From assembly GCA_030147645.1 (NCBI GenBank), contig JASBUY010000390.1, forward strand, positions 1-11,936: 11,936 bases of DNA, given 5' to 3'. The notes under the pieces are model-generated. The model made no database searches. It was not told the origin of the DNA and saw nothing but the letters and a program-made list of their open reading frames with translations. This DNA is from Aquabacter sp. GTDB lineage: Bacteria; Pseudomonadota; Alphaproteobacteria; Rhizobiales; Xanthobacteraceae. The translations under genes were made by a program, and so were the position numbers. Below are positions 1-7,249 of the stretch, in pieces (within the stretch, counting starts at the first letter, position 1; each line of letters begins with the position of its first letter).

Positions 1-278
1 ATCTCTCGCCGAGCCTGTGGCTGCGTCCCTATGCGTCGGTCGGCATGACCTGGTTCGCCAAGGACAGTATGCCGGTCAATGTCACCCTGGTGGAAGCGAG
101 CGATGCCATCGAGGCCTTCACCACGGACGCCACCATTCCCAGCACCTTGCTGAACCTGTCCGGAGGTATTCAAATCTTCGATATGCGGGGCTATGAAATC
201 CGGGCGGAGTACAAGGCGGATATCGGCGACAACTACTTGTGCCAGGAATTGAGCGCGCGGCTCGCCGTGCAGTTCTGA
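1..278 (+). CDS. Autotransporter beta-barrel domain, C-terminal end (partial)
   Basis: Only the 3' end of this gene lies in the window; the reading frame is already open at base 3 and no start is visible. The ~91 visible residues look like the last strands of an outer-membrane autotransporter (type V) barrel. They show alternating polar/hydrophobic strands, a glycine/aromatic-rich turn (FDMRGYEIRAEYKADIGD) and a terminal strand ending LAVQF, with the C-terminal Phe recognised by the Bam machinery. In this family the barrel anchors a secreted passenger domain to the cell surface. The passenger is off-window, so its function cannot be stated. The stop at 276-278 is 47 bp before the next start on the same strand, and no T-tract terminator lies between, so the two genes may be co-transcribed. 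The internal ATG at 45 should not be taken as a start, because coding similarity continues upstream of it. Confidence 0.75.
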   Translation, partial: LSPSLWLRPYASVGMTWFAKDSMPVNVTLVEASDAIEAFTTDATIPSTLLNLSGGIQIFDMRGYEIRAEYKADIGDNYLCQELSARLAVQF

Positions 279-313
279 GCGGGCAAAGGCCGCTCCGCAT
301 GCCGTGAAATTGC

Positions 314-320
314 AGGGGGA
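314..320 (+). promoter_or_regulatory. Ribosome binding site of the sedolisin gene
   Basis: The purine run AGGGGGA ends 5 nt before the ATG at 326. It supports that start over the nearby out-of-frame ATG at 304, which has no comparable Shine-Dalgarno sequence. Confidence 0.6.
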
Positions 321-325
321 TTTGC

Positions 326-3157
326 ATGGCAAAGGTTCTGGACAATTCCACCTTCCTCGACCGCACGAGCTATCACACCACGTCGGCAACGGACACGGTC
401 ACGGCCTACGGCATCGACCCGTCCACGGTCGTCGTGGGGGGAACGGTCAAGGTGGCGCTGACGTTGGCGCGGGCCAACGATCCCACGGACCTTTTGACCA
501 TGTGCTGGGCGGACCGCCAAAAGGCGCTGGCGGATCTGAATGCCTCGGGCGATCTCTGGGAAGCGTATGGCGCCAATCAGGCCGAGTTTAACGCCGTCGT
601 CGCAGACCTCGGCACCATGGGCATAACGGTGCTGGGCGATGCGGGCGGGACGGGTGGTTATGTTACGTCGGCCGCGTCGCGCACGATTTGGGTGGAACTG
701 GATGCTACCCAGTTCCAGGCCGTGTTCGACACGCAGCTGAAGCAGGGATCGGAAACGCCGGGCGGGCCTGCCCTGACTTTCTGGGACGGAAATTTATCCG
801 TTGCGGACGGATGGAACATCGACGGACTCTGGGTCGTGTCTCCCGCTCCCCCTGCGGTCGACAATATGGCGGGAAGCGTATCGGTCACGCTTCCCGAAGG
901 TGCGCAGAGCCTCGGAAACGCCTCCTCCTTGGCGTGGCAGCAAAAAACGCTGACGCCCCAAGATGTTCAGAAACTGTATAATTTCCCGGTCAGCTCATCC
1001 ACGCTGTCCACCGGTACGATCGCGCTCATCGAGCCCGACATCACCGATCTTTTGCCCGCCGATTCCGCCAGCACATTCCAGCAATTGCTGGATGCGTATC
1101 GCACGGATCTCGGCATCACCCGTCCGGCGGACTATTACACGGTCGGCCCCGCGACGGGCTATGATGCGGGCCTGGGGCAGGAGCGCTCGATGGACGTCGG
1201 CATCATCGCGGCCGGCGCACCAAACAGCCGCATCGGCCTCTATGGCGGCTTGACCACGTTCAACTCGTTCCAGCTCGCCATCTGGGACATGGTCAACAAT
1301 CCCGAGATTGTCGCCTCGTCCTTTTCCGAGGTCTACAAGGCGGGCGCCGGATCGCCGTTTCACACCGCGTACGAACAGTTGATGATCGACGCGGTGCTGC
1401 GGAACATCACCATCTATAACGCATTGGGCGATGGAGGCTCGGGCGACCAGATCGCCAATGGCTTGCCCAATTCCGATCCCAATATCGGATCGCAATATGT
1501 GATCCAGGTGGGCGGCACGTCCACCAGCACGGCCACGGTCGCACCGACCGACGCGACGCTCGCGGATGTGCTCTCCAGCCTCGCGGCAGGGGATCTCGCC
1601 ACCATCTGGCGCCTCGCCGCCGGCGGGCTGAAGGACGTCAACGCACAGGGCAATGCGCTCGTCATCGAGACGGTGTGGAACGAATATGTGGTCGAGGGCT
1701 TGAGCGGACCCGCTTATGCCATCAATGCGGCCGGTTCGGGTGGCGTGGACACTTCGCGTCCCACCCCGTGGTACCAGACCGATTTTGGTCTGACCCCCCT
1801 TACGGCAGGGCCCAATCCGGAGACCGGCCGCGCCGCGCCCGATGTGTCGGCGGTGTCCGGCGGCAACCTGTCCTTTCTGGTGCCCAATGCGCCCATGACA
1901 GACTATGCACCGGGCGGGGGCACCAGTGCCTCCTCGCCCTTCTGGGCCACCGCCTCGGCCCAGCTCGATGCCATTCTGGTGGACCAGGGCCTGCCGCACC
2001 TCGGCTATTTCAATGATCTGCTTTACCAGGTGGCCGCCATCTCTCCCGGCGCCTACAACGACGTCACCTATGGCAGCATCATTTCGACCTATTACCAGGG
2101 CGGCTCCTATACGACCCAGGACAAGCAGGGCAACGTCATCACCATCACGCCCACCGGCTTCGGCTATGAGACCGGTCCCGGCTATGACCTCGCCACCGGC
2201 CTCGGCACGCCGAACCTGACGCTGCTGGCGCGGAGCCTGTCGGCGGTGGTTCATACCCAATGGTGGATGACCGAGGACACCAACATGCTCGCCGGAGACG
2301 CCGGGTCGGGCTGGTCGAGCAGCGTGTCCCAAAGCCTGATGTTCCAACCCCATCTCGTATCGGACCTGGACTGGTCGCTCTCCATCGGCGGCAGCGCGCT
2401 GTCCTTCTCGGGCCTTCAATCCGGCACCTATGCTTGGTCGAACCAGTTCGCCCAGCAGAGCCTCCAGGCGGACTTCTCCTCGCAGATCGTCACTCAGTTC
2501 GACAGCTACGCCCATGGCGCGGTCTACCAGACTGAGATCGGGGCCTCCGAGGCCCTGGACGTGAGCCTCGGCGGGGGCGCCACCGGACAGCCGCAGGCGA
2601 CCTTCACCAATCCCTACGGCTTCGTGGATTTCGTGTCTCAGGCCGATGCGAGCGCGATCCAGGTCGCCCGCCCGGTGGCCATCGCCGCCACGGCCGGAGG
2701 CGCCGACGACATGGACGTGGTGGTGCGCATGCGCCAGAACGGCATGAACGACCTGTCCGTGATGTTCTACAAGGTGGATGATTTCGCGGGCACGGTGCAC
2801 GGCATCGCCCCCGGTGAAGCGGGTTACGAGGCCGCGACCAATCTTGCGGCCTATCAATCCGCGGCGGGCGGCACCTGGATCGACGGTGCCGGCTATGGCG
2901 CTTACAGCCAGACCTCCATCGGGGGAGTCGACATGGGCGATCTTGTCGCCATGAAGCTCTTCAACGGCAACGACACCTTCTATGCCTTCGCTTCGGCGAA
3001 TGAGATGGTGAACGGGCAGGCCGTTGGCCATCTGTGGAATTACGGCCTCAACACCTGGGGCTGGGAAGACCTCTATGGCGGGGGAGACCTCGACTTCAAC
3101 GACCTCGTGGTCCAGCTCGACTTCACCAGCGCGGCGGGCAGCGGCTGGCTGGTGTGA
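326..3157 (+). CDS. Sedolisin-family (S53) serine-carboxyl peptidase with C-terminal DUF4114 domain
   Basis: 943-residue predicted secreted endopeptidase; sedolisins are usually active at acidic pH. Residues ~25-175 match a pro-kumamolisin-type propeptide (the WVELDATQFQAVFDT segment is typical), and ~205-650 form the S53 catalytic domain. All key residues are visible: Glu286 and Asp290 in the ExxxD motif (QERSMD), the oxyanion Asp369 (ALGDGGSGD), and the nucleophile Ser534 in GGGTSASSP. A calcium site is present as Asp579 (YNDV) and Gly617/Gly619/Asp621 (GPGYDLATGLG). Residues ~785-935 form a DUF4114-like domain ending in an acidic, putatively calcium-binding motif, GGGDLDFNDLV (918-928). 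The N-terminus (MAKVLDNSTFLDRT) has no hydrophobic signal sequence, so export through a type I secretion system by the C-terminus is the likeliest route (inference). Kumamolisin itself lacks the ~290-residue C-terminal part. It follows an autotransporter gene and ends in a strong terminator. Confidence 0.9.
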   Translation: MAKVLDNSTFLDRTSYHTTSATDTVTAYGIDPSTVVVGGTVKVALTLARANDPTDLLTMCWADRQKALADLNASGDLWEAYGANQAEFNAVVADLGTMGITVLGDAGGTGGYVTSAASRTIWVELDATQFQAVFDTQLKQGSETPGGPALTFWDGNLSVADGWNIDGLWVVSPAPPAVDNMAGSVSVTLPEGAQSLGNASSLAWQQKTLTPQDVQKLYNFPVSSSTLSTGTIALIEPDITDLLPADSASTFQQLLDAYRTDLGITRPADYYTVGPATGYDAGLGQERSMDVGIIAAGAPNSRIGLYGGLTTFNSFQLAIWDMVNNPEIVASSFSEVYKAGAGSPFHTAYEQLMIDAVLRNITIYNALGDGGSGDQIANGLPNSDPNIGSQYVIQVGGTSTSTATVAPTDATLADVLSSLAAGDLATIWRLAAGGLKDVNAQGNALVIETVWNEYVVEGLSGPAYAINAAGSGGVDTSRPTPWYQTDFGLTPLTAGPNPETGRAAPDVSAVSGGNLSFLVPNAPMTDYAPGGGTSASSPFWATASAQLDAILVDQGLPHLGYFNDLLYQVAAISPGAYNDVTYGSIISTYYQGGSYTTQDKQGNVITITPTGFGYETGPGYDLATGLGTPNLTLLARSLSAVVHTQWWMTEDTNMLAGDAGSGWSSSVSQSLMFQPHLVSDLDWSLSIGGSALSFSGLQSGTYAWSNQFAQQSLQADFSSQIVTQFDSYAHGAVYQTEIGASEALDVSLGGGATGQPQATFTNPYGFVDFVSQADASAIQVARPVAIAATAGGADDMDVVVRMRQNGMNDLSVMFYKVDDFAGTVHGIAPGEAGYEAATNLAAYQSAAGGTWIDGAGYGAYSQTSIGGVDMGDLVAMKLFNGNDTFYAFASANEMVNGQAVGHLWNYGLNTWGWEDLYGGGDLDFNDLVVQLDFTSAAGSGWLV

Positions 3158-3207
3158 GGCACGGCGCCGGACGCGACGACTGCGTCCCCGCCTCCCGCAT
3201 CCGAAAG

Positions 3208-3238
3208 AAATGCCCGGCCGTCTGGCCGGGCATTTTTT
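3208..3238 (+). terminator. Rho-independent terminator of the sedolisin gene
   Basis: A perfect 9-bp GC-rich stem (TGCCCGGCC at 3211-3219 with GGCCGGGCA at 3224-3232), extended by AAA/TTT to 12 bp. It closes a 4-nt loop and is followed by six T residues (3233-3238). It lies 51 bp after the sedolisin stop. On the opposite strand the T-tract is interrupted, so it may stop minus-strand transcription less efficiently. Confidence 0.92.
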
Positions 3239-3305
3239 CTTAAGGGCCTTGGTCTCAGGGGACAGGCTCTGAACGTGCTCTATCAAGAATTTAGAGATTG
3301 ATTCA

Positions 3306-3332
3306 CCGATCAGGTTGATTCAACCTGATCGG
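3306..3332. repeat. Perfect 27-bp palindrome between convergent genes
   Basis: Two perfect 13-bp arms, CCGATCAGGTTGA (3306-3318) and its exact reverse complement (3320-3332), flank a single central T. The heptamer GATCAGG recurs at 3332-3338. Imperfect 18-bp direct repeats beginning CAGGCTCT (3263-3280 and 3335-3352, 14 of 18 bases identical) bracket the palindrome. The right-hand copy contains the response-regulator stop codon (3341-3343). There is no T-tract, so it is not a classic terminator. It may be a dispersed extragenic palindromic repeat, a protein-binding site, or a 3'-end stabilising structure for the minus-strand transcript. Confidence 0.7.
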
Positions 3333-3340
3333 ATCAGGCT

Positions 3341-4045
3341 CTAAGCACGCTCCAGTCGGGCCTTGCCGGCGAACACATAGCCGATGCCCCGGGCCGAGCG
3401 CAGGGGCAGGAGAAGGCCGCATTCGCGCTCCACCTTGCGGCGCAGCCGGAACACCAGCACATCGAGGCCGCGCCCGTCCGACTCTGCCTCGCCCTGCGTG
3501 CGCGGTGGCATGAGGGCGCCGCGCGCGGCCGGCTGGCCGGGCGCCGCCATGAGGCTCTCCAGCAGAAATTTTTCCGCCGAGGTGAGCGAAATGGAAGTCC
3601 CGCCAGGGGCCTTCAACTGCCAATGGCGGGCATCCAACACCCATTCGTCGCTTTCGGCGGAATTGGCGGATGTGTCAGGACCGCGCAGGCGGCGCACCAG
3701 GTTGCGAATGACCATTTCCAGCTCGACCGGGTCGGCCGGCTTCACGAGATAATGGTCCGCTCCTGCCGCAAGGCCCTGGAGGCGGTCGTCGCGCATGGAG
3801 CGGCCGGTCAACATGATGAGGCCCGTCGGGCCGTGGTCGCGCACCATCTGTGCCGCCTCGATCCCGTCCTTGCCCGGCAGGTTGAGGTCGAGGATCACCA
3901 CATGGGGGGCAAAGTCCGACAAGGCCTCCGCGAGCCGCTCTGCGCTGCCCATGGACCGCACCTCCAGCCCCACATCGACGAGGTAGCCGTGGAGACTGTC
4001 GCGCAGGTCGTCGTCGTCTTCGACCATGAGGATCTTGATCTGCAT
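3341..4045 (-). CDS. OmpR/PhoB-family two-component response regulator
   Basis: 234-residue cytoplasmic DNA-binding regulator. The receiver domain (~3-118) has the acidic pocket Asp10-Asp13 (VEDDDDLR), the phosphoacceptor Asp53 (VVILDLNLPG), the switch Thr80 (MLTGR) and Lys102 (YLVKPAD), so it should be phosphorylatable. Residues ~135-229 are a winged-helix effector domain; its recognition-helix region (DVLVFRLRRKVE) and the C-terminal hairpin (RSARGIGYVF) are typical of the family. The length is normal. The ATG at 4043-4045 lies 4 nt after the kinase stop, with GAAGG about 9 nt upstream inside the kinase gene. The two are therefore co-transcribed and this is the kinase's cognate partner (inference from adjacency). 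Target genes are unknown; the synthetase operon upstream is one candidate. Confidence 0.92.
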   Translation of the reverse strand: MQIKILMVEDDDDLRDSLHGYLVDVGLEVRSMGSAERLAEALSDFAPHVVILDLNLPGKDGIEAAQMVRDHGPTGLIMLTGRSMRDDRLQGLAAGADHYLVKPADPVELEMVIRNLVRRLRGPDTSANSAESDEWVLDARHWQLKAPGGTSISLTSAEKFLLESLMAAPGQPAARGALMPPRTQGEAESDGRGLDVLVFRLRRKVERECGLLLPLRSARGIGYVFAGKARLERA

Positions 4046-4049
4046 GCCG

Positions 4050-6161
4050 CTACGCCTTCAACATCTGCTCGCGCCCGTGGGCGCCGCCTTCCAGTTTGCG
4101 GTGGCGGGGAAGGAGAACCATGAAGGTGCTCCCCTGGCCTGGAGTGCTGTCCACGCTCACCTCGCCGCCGTGCATTTCCACCACCCGTCGAACGATGTGC
4201 AGGCCGATGCCCGCGCCGGGGCGCGAACTGGCGGTGGGTGATCGGTAGTAACGCTCGAAAATCGCCTCATGCTCCGCGGGATCGATACCCCGGCCGGAAT
4301 CCGACACCCGCAGCCACACATGGTCCGGGTCTTCCCCCAGCGTCACGAAGACGTCCGCTTCGCTGTGCTTCAGGGCATTGCCGACAAGGTTTTCCACGAC
4401 ACTGCTGAGAAGCACCTGGTCGCCCACCATGCGGGCCTCGGAGATGCCGTTCACATGGATGGTGCGGCCGCTTTCCGCCACGCGGTCGCGGCACAGCACG
4501 CGGGTGAGCAGCGCGAGGTCCAGCGGTCCCCATTCGATCCGCATAGAGGCGCGGTCCACGAGATCGTCGGTCAGGAAGGTGTCGATGAGCGCCGACAGGC
4601 GCGACACGGCGCGCACGATCTTGCCGGCCTCCTTGCGCAGGCGGTCGCTCATGGTCTCCGTGCCGCGCTCGATGATTGTGATGGCCGCGCGCACCGTGGC
4701 CAGCGGGGTGCGGAATTCGTGGCTGACCATGACCAGGAAGTTGCGCTGCTCGCGCATGGCGACGCGCAGCGCGGCCTCCGCCTCCTGGCGCGCGCGCACC
4801 TCGGCTTCCAAGGCGGCGGTGCGTTCGGCGACGGCGCGCTCCAGGTCCTGGGCATTGCGCACGGAGGAGGCGAGCAGGCGCGCCTGAAGCGCCCGGCGCT
4901 CGCGCATGCCGGCCCGCAAGGCCGCCGCGAGCCCTCCGAACACTGCCGCCATATGCAGGATGCCGACGGATTGGTGGCCCCACTCCTGGGTCGTACTGGG
5001 CTCGGCGAGGCCGAGCACGACGAGAGCGAACCAGAAGGTGGCCACCGCATAGCTGGTGAAGCCCACGAAATACCACCAGGCCGCCGGCTCGCCGCGCCAC
5101 ACCCGCAAGGCGGCGAGGATAGGGAAAATCCCCGCGAGAATGAGCACACCGAGCATCAGCCCCGGCGCCATCACCGCATAATAGCCGAATGCAGACACGA
5201 CGATGCCGATGCCGGCGATGATGCCATAGGCGCCGATTGCCCGCCCGAGGATGCGCAGCCGGCCCGGCGGGCAGAAAATGGAGCGGATCATGAAGGCGCC
5301 GGTCATGATGGACAGGCACCCGAACATGCCTTGGAGCCGCAGCACCGTCGTCGGGTCCAGGCCATGCAGGATCAGCGGAAGGAAGCCGCTATTGTAGAGA
5401 AAGACCAGGGCGGTCGATCCCACATAAGAGCCGTACCAGACGAACGGCGCGCTGCGCAGCCACAGGCCGAACATGAGCGCGCCGATACAGGTGATGGCCG
5501 AGGCACCAAGCGCCAGGGCCACCAGCAGCACCTCCACCGTCAGATGGCGGACGAAGGACGGCAGCCGCCAGAGTTCCGGCTTGGCGCTCAGCGAGCGCGC
5601 ACCGGACAGCCGGATATAGATGTCCTCCTCCCGCCCCGCCTCCAGCACCACGCGGGCCATGAGCGTGTTGGTCTGGAGATCGCGGGCGGCCACGGGAAGC
5701 AGCCCGCCCATGCGCTTATGGATGATGGGCGCATTGCCGCTGTCGGGATCGTCGGAATCCGGAGCGTAGATGTCCACAACGTCCGCATAGGGCGCGTTGA
5801 TGGCGAGATACCAGGTCCCGGCCCCTTCCGGGCTGGGACGCACCTGGATGCGCAGCCACCACGCGCCCTTGGCGGAATAGCCCACATTGAAATTGCCCGG
5901 CAAAGGCTTGAAGACGCTGGGATCCGCATCCAGCGCCTCCATGGTCGCGGTGCCGGTCTCGTCCCGATAGACCGACATATGGCCAGCCAAGGGCACCGGA
6001 CCGGAATCGAGGCCAAGGACCAGCGGGCGCTCGCCCTGCGCGCCGCTCGGCGCGACCGGGGCGTTCAGCGCTGCGAGCCCGACGCCGAGGATCACCAGGA
6101 TGAGCAGCAGGATCGCCGGCAAGGCGGCCCACCGTCCGCGTGCCGCGCCACGCCGCCTCAT
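4050..6161 (-). CDS. Hybrid-free sensor histidine kinase with 7TMR-DISM sensor
   Basis: 703-residue inner-membrane kinase. Residues ~12-33 form an N-terminal membrane/signal helix. Residues ~45-195 are a periplasmic 7TMR-DISMED2-type domain (LPGNFNVGYSAKGAWWLRI, WYLAINAPYADVVDIY), a fold thought to bind carbohydrate-like or other small ligands. Residues ~208-415 contain the 7TM-DISM membrane helices, followed by a coiled coil (~418-465). The HisKA domain carries phospho-His481 (MVSHEFRTPL). The HATPase domain has the N box (Asn595, ENLVGNALKHS), G1 (DSGRGID) and G2 (GAGIGLHIV). I chose the ATG at 6159-6161 because GGAGG lies 9 nt upstream. An in-frame TTG at 6221 would add 20 arginine-rich residues but lacks a ribosome binding site. 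The response regulator follows after 4 nt. The gene lies on the same strand downstream of the PPTase, separated by a leader with an AT-rich core that suggests its own promoter. The ligand is unknown. Confidence 0.9.
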   Translation of the reverse strand: MRRRGAARGRWAALPAILLLILVILGVGLAALNAPVAPSGAQGERPLVLGLDSGPVPLAGHMSVYRDETGTATMEALDADPSVFKPLPGNFNVGYSAKGAWWLRIQVRPSPEGAGTWYLAINAPYADVVDIYAPDSDDPDSGNAPIIHKRMGGLLPVAARDLQTNTLMARVVLEAGREEDIYIRLSGARSLSAKPELWRLPSFVRHLTVEVLLVALALGASAITCIGALMFGLWLRSAPFVWYGSYVGSTALVFLYNSGFLPLILHGLDPTTVLRLQGMFGCLSIMTGAFMIRSIFCPPGRLRILGRAIGAYGIIAGIGIVVSAFGYYAVMAPGLMLGVLILAGIFPILAALRVWRGEPAAWWYFVGFTSYAVATFWFALVVLGLAEPSTTQEWGHQSVGILHMAAVFGGLAAALRAGMRERRALQARLLASSVRNAQDLERAVAERTAALEAEVRARQEAEAALRVAMREQRNFLVMVSHEFRTPLATVRAAITIIERGTETMSDRLRKEAGKIVRAVSRLSALIDTFLTDDLVDRASMRIEWGPLDLALLTRVLCRDRVAESGRTIHVNGISEARMVGDQVLLSSVVENLVGNALKHSEADVFVTLGEDPDHVWLRVSDSGRGIDPAEHEAIFERYYRSPTASSRPGAGIGLHIVRRVVEMHGGEVSVDSTPGQGSTFMVLLPRHRKLEGGAHGREQMLKA

Positions 6162-6170
6162 TTGCCGACG

Positions 6171-6175
6171 CCTCC
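6171..6175 (-). promoter_or_regulatory. Ribosome binding site deciding the kinase start
   Basis: GGAGG on the minus strand, 9 nt before the ATG at 6161-6159. It favours that start over the upstream in-frame TTG at 6221, whose 5' flank is C-rich with no Shine-Dalgarno match. Confidence 0.6.
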
Positions 6176-6238
6176 GGACGTCGTCGTCACGCCGCGTACC
6201 GGCGGGGGGTGGACCAACCAAAGGGGGCGGGCGGCAGT

Positions 6239-6330
6239 CATGATCATGTCTCTGAAATTAAATGTAAGAAAATGATGCGTGATCTTAAGCGTTTTATTGC
6301 AGCATTCTTGGGATTTGTCGAACTTGTCCG
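6239..6330 (-). promoter_or_regulatory. AT-rich leader, probable promoter region of the two-component operon
   Basis: The gene-poor stretch between the PPTase stop (6488) and the kinase start (6161) contains a distinctly AT-rich core in an otherwise GC-rich window. It includes the 10-bp palindrome CATGATCATG (6239-6248). No confident -35/-10 pair could be picked by eye. The rest (about 6331-6487) holds a short stem (GGTGGGG 6403-6409 with CCCCACC 6424-6430) but no T-tract, so no clear terminator for the PPTase operon is visible. Confidence 0.4.
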
Positions 6331-6487
6331 GTATCCCGAGACCCGCTGGACATCCCTTACTCATCGAGGCGACGGTGCGGAAACGCCGCAAATGCGGGGT
6401 TCGGTGGGGGAGGAGAGCGCCATCCCCACCCCAAGCCTAAGTTTGACTATAAGCGGTCTTCACGGGAACGCGGAGGCCCACCGGACG

Positions 6488-7249
6488 TCAGCACGCATAG
6501 GGAACCGGGCTGAGTGTCACGGATTCGGTCCCTTCACTCAGCATCATCTGCGCCGCGTTACCGCCAAGCCGCGCATCGGGTGGTTCGGGCGCGAAGCGCG
6601 CGTCCACCGACAGCGCGAGACGAAAGCCCGGCGCCGGCGTTGCACTCCAGCTCAGCCATTTTCCGCGCGCGGGCAGATCCAGCGCCAGGACCCGGAGCGG
6701 ATCTAGGCCGCATTGTATGATCCTTGGATCACGGGTGAGCCCGAAACCGGCCGCCTTCAGCAGGCTTTCCTTCAAGGTCCAGAGCGAAAAGAAGGCGTCT
6801 ACGCGCGGGCGGGGCGCGAGCGCGCTCCAGGCGGCAAATTCCTCGGGGCCGCTGAGGAGTGCGGCGGTCTGCGGGAGGGCGAGGGAAGAGGCCACCGCCT
6901 CCCCGTCCACGCCCACGGGGCCGCAGCGGCTCACTGCCGTGAGTGCGAGGCCTTGGGCATGGGAGAGGCTCACCTCCAAGCCCTCCGCCTCCATCGGCGC
7001 CGGCTTTCCCTCGGCACTGGATGTGAACCGCCACGCCCTCGGCGGGCGCCCGGCGCAGGCCCGGCTCAGCGCCAGCCGCAGCAGCCCATGGGCGGCGATG
7101 AAATCCCGGCGGGGCCGCGGCGGCAGACGCGCGGCGCGGGCGGTTTCCTCGGCGTCGAGGAGGGTGGCGAAGGCCTCGATCTCCGCTTCCGGCAGGCTTG
7201 CGGTGGTCACCACATAGAGCGCGAGCGCCGCCGGTTTCGGCGCCCTCAC
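6488..7249 (-). CDS. Sfp-type 4'-phosphopantetheinyl transferase
   Basis: 253 residues, normal for the Sfp/broad-specificity class. It transfers the phosphopantetheine arm of coenzyme A to the serine of carrier domains. Visible motifs are GKP with Lys82, the SLSH motif with His97 (VSLSHAQG), the magnesium-binding VGVDGE with Asp115 and Glu117, and WTLKESLLKA with Trp157, Lys160, Glu161 and Lys165. The usual spacer in GVD(I/V)E is Gly here, a mild departure with both acidic ligands kept. The start is GTG (7249-7247), overlapping the antiporter stop as GTGA, so translation is probably coupled; a GGGGA lies about 9 nt upstream. It is the last gene of the synthetase operon, and its obvious substrate is the carrier domain of that synthetase (inference from context). 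Confidence 0.92.
   Translation of the reverse strand: MRAPKPAALALYVVTTASLPEAEIEAFATLLDAEETARAARLPPRPRRDFIAAHGLLRLALSRACAGRPPRAWRFTSSAEGKPAPMEAEGLEVSLSHAQGLALTAVSRCGPVGVDGEAVASSLALPQTAALLSGPEEFAAWSALAPRPRVDAFFSLWTLKESLLKAAGFGLTRDPRIIQCGLDPLRVLALDLPARGKWLSWSATPAPGFRLALSVDARFAPEPPDARLGGNAAQMMLSEGTESVTLSPVPYAC

Noticed and set aside
277..295. Small hairpin GAGCGG/CCGCTC after the autotransporter stop as a terminator
   Set aside because: The stem is only 6 bp, overlaps the stop codon and has no T-tract.
995..3286. 763-codon open frame on the minus strand opposite the sedolisin gene
   Set aside because: It lies antisense to a gene with complete catalytic motifs. Its translation is rich in Arg, Gly, Ala and His with no domain, as expected from a high-GC shadow frame.
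6162..6221. Kinase start at the TTG at 6221 (723 residues)
   Set aside because: There is no ribosome binding site before the TTG, whereas GGAGG is well spaced before the ATG at 6161. The extra 20 residues are Arg/Asp-rich and not family-like. It is not fully excluded.
4269..6275. 668-codon open frame on the plus strand opposite the histidine kinase
   Set aside because: The kinase strand has HisKA and HATPase motifs. The opposite translation is low-complexity His/Arg/Gly/Ala text without a recognisable fold.
6386..6430. Short stems (CCGCA/TGCGG at 6386-6397, GGTGGGG/CCCCACC at 6403-6430) as a terminator after the PPTase gene
   Set aside because: One has a 2-nt loop, the other a long loop, and neither is followed by a T-tract on the minus strand.
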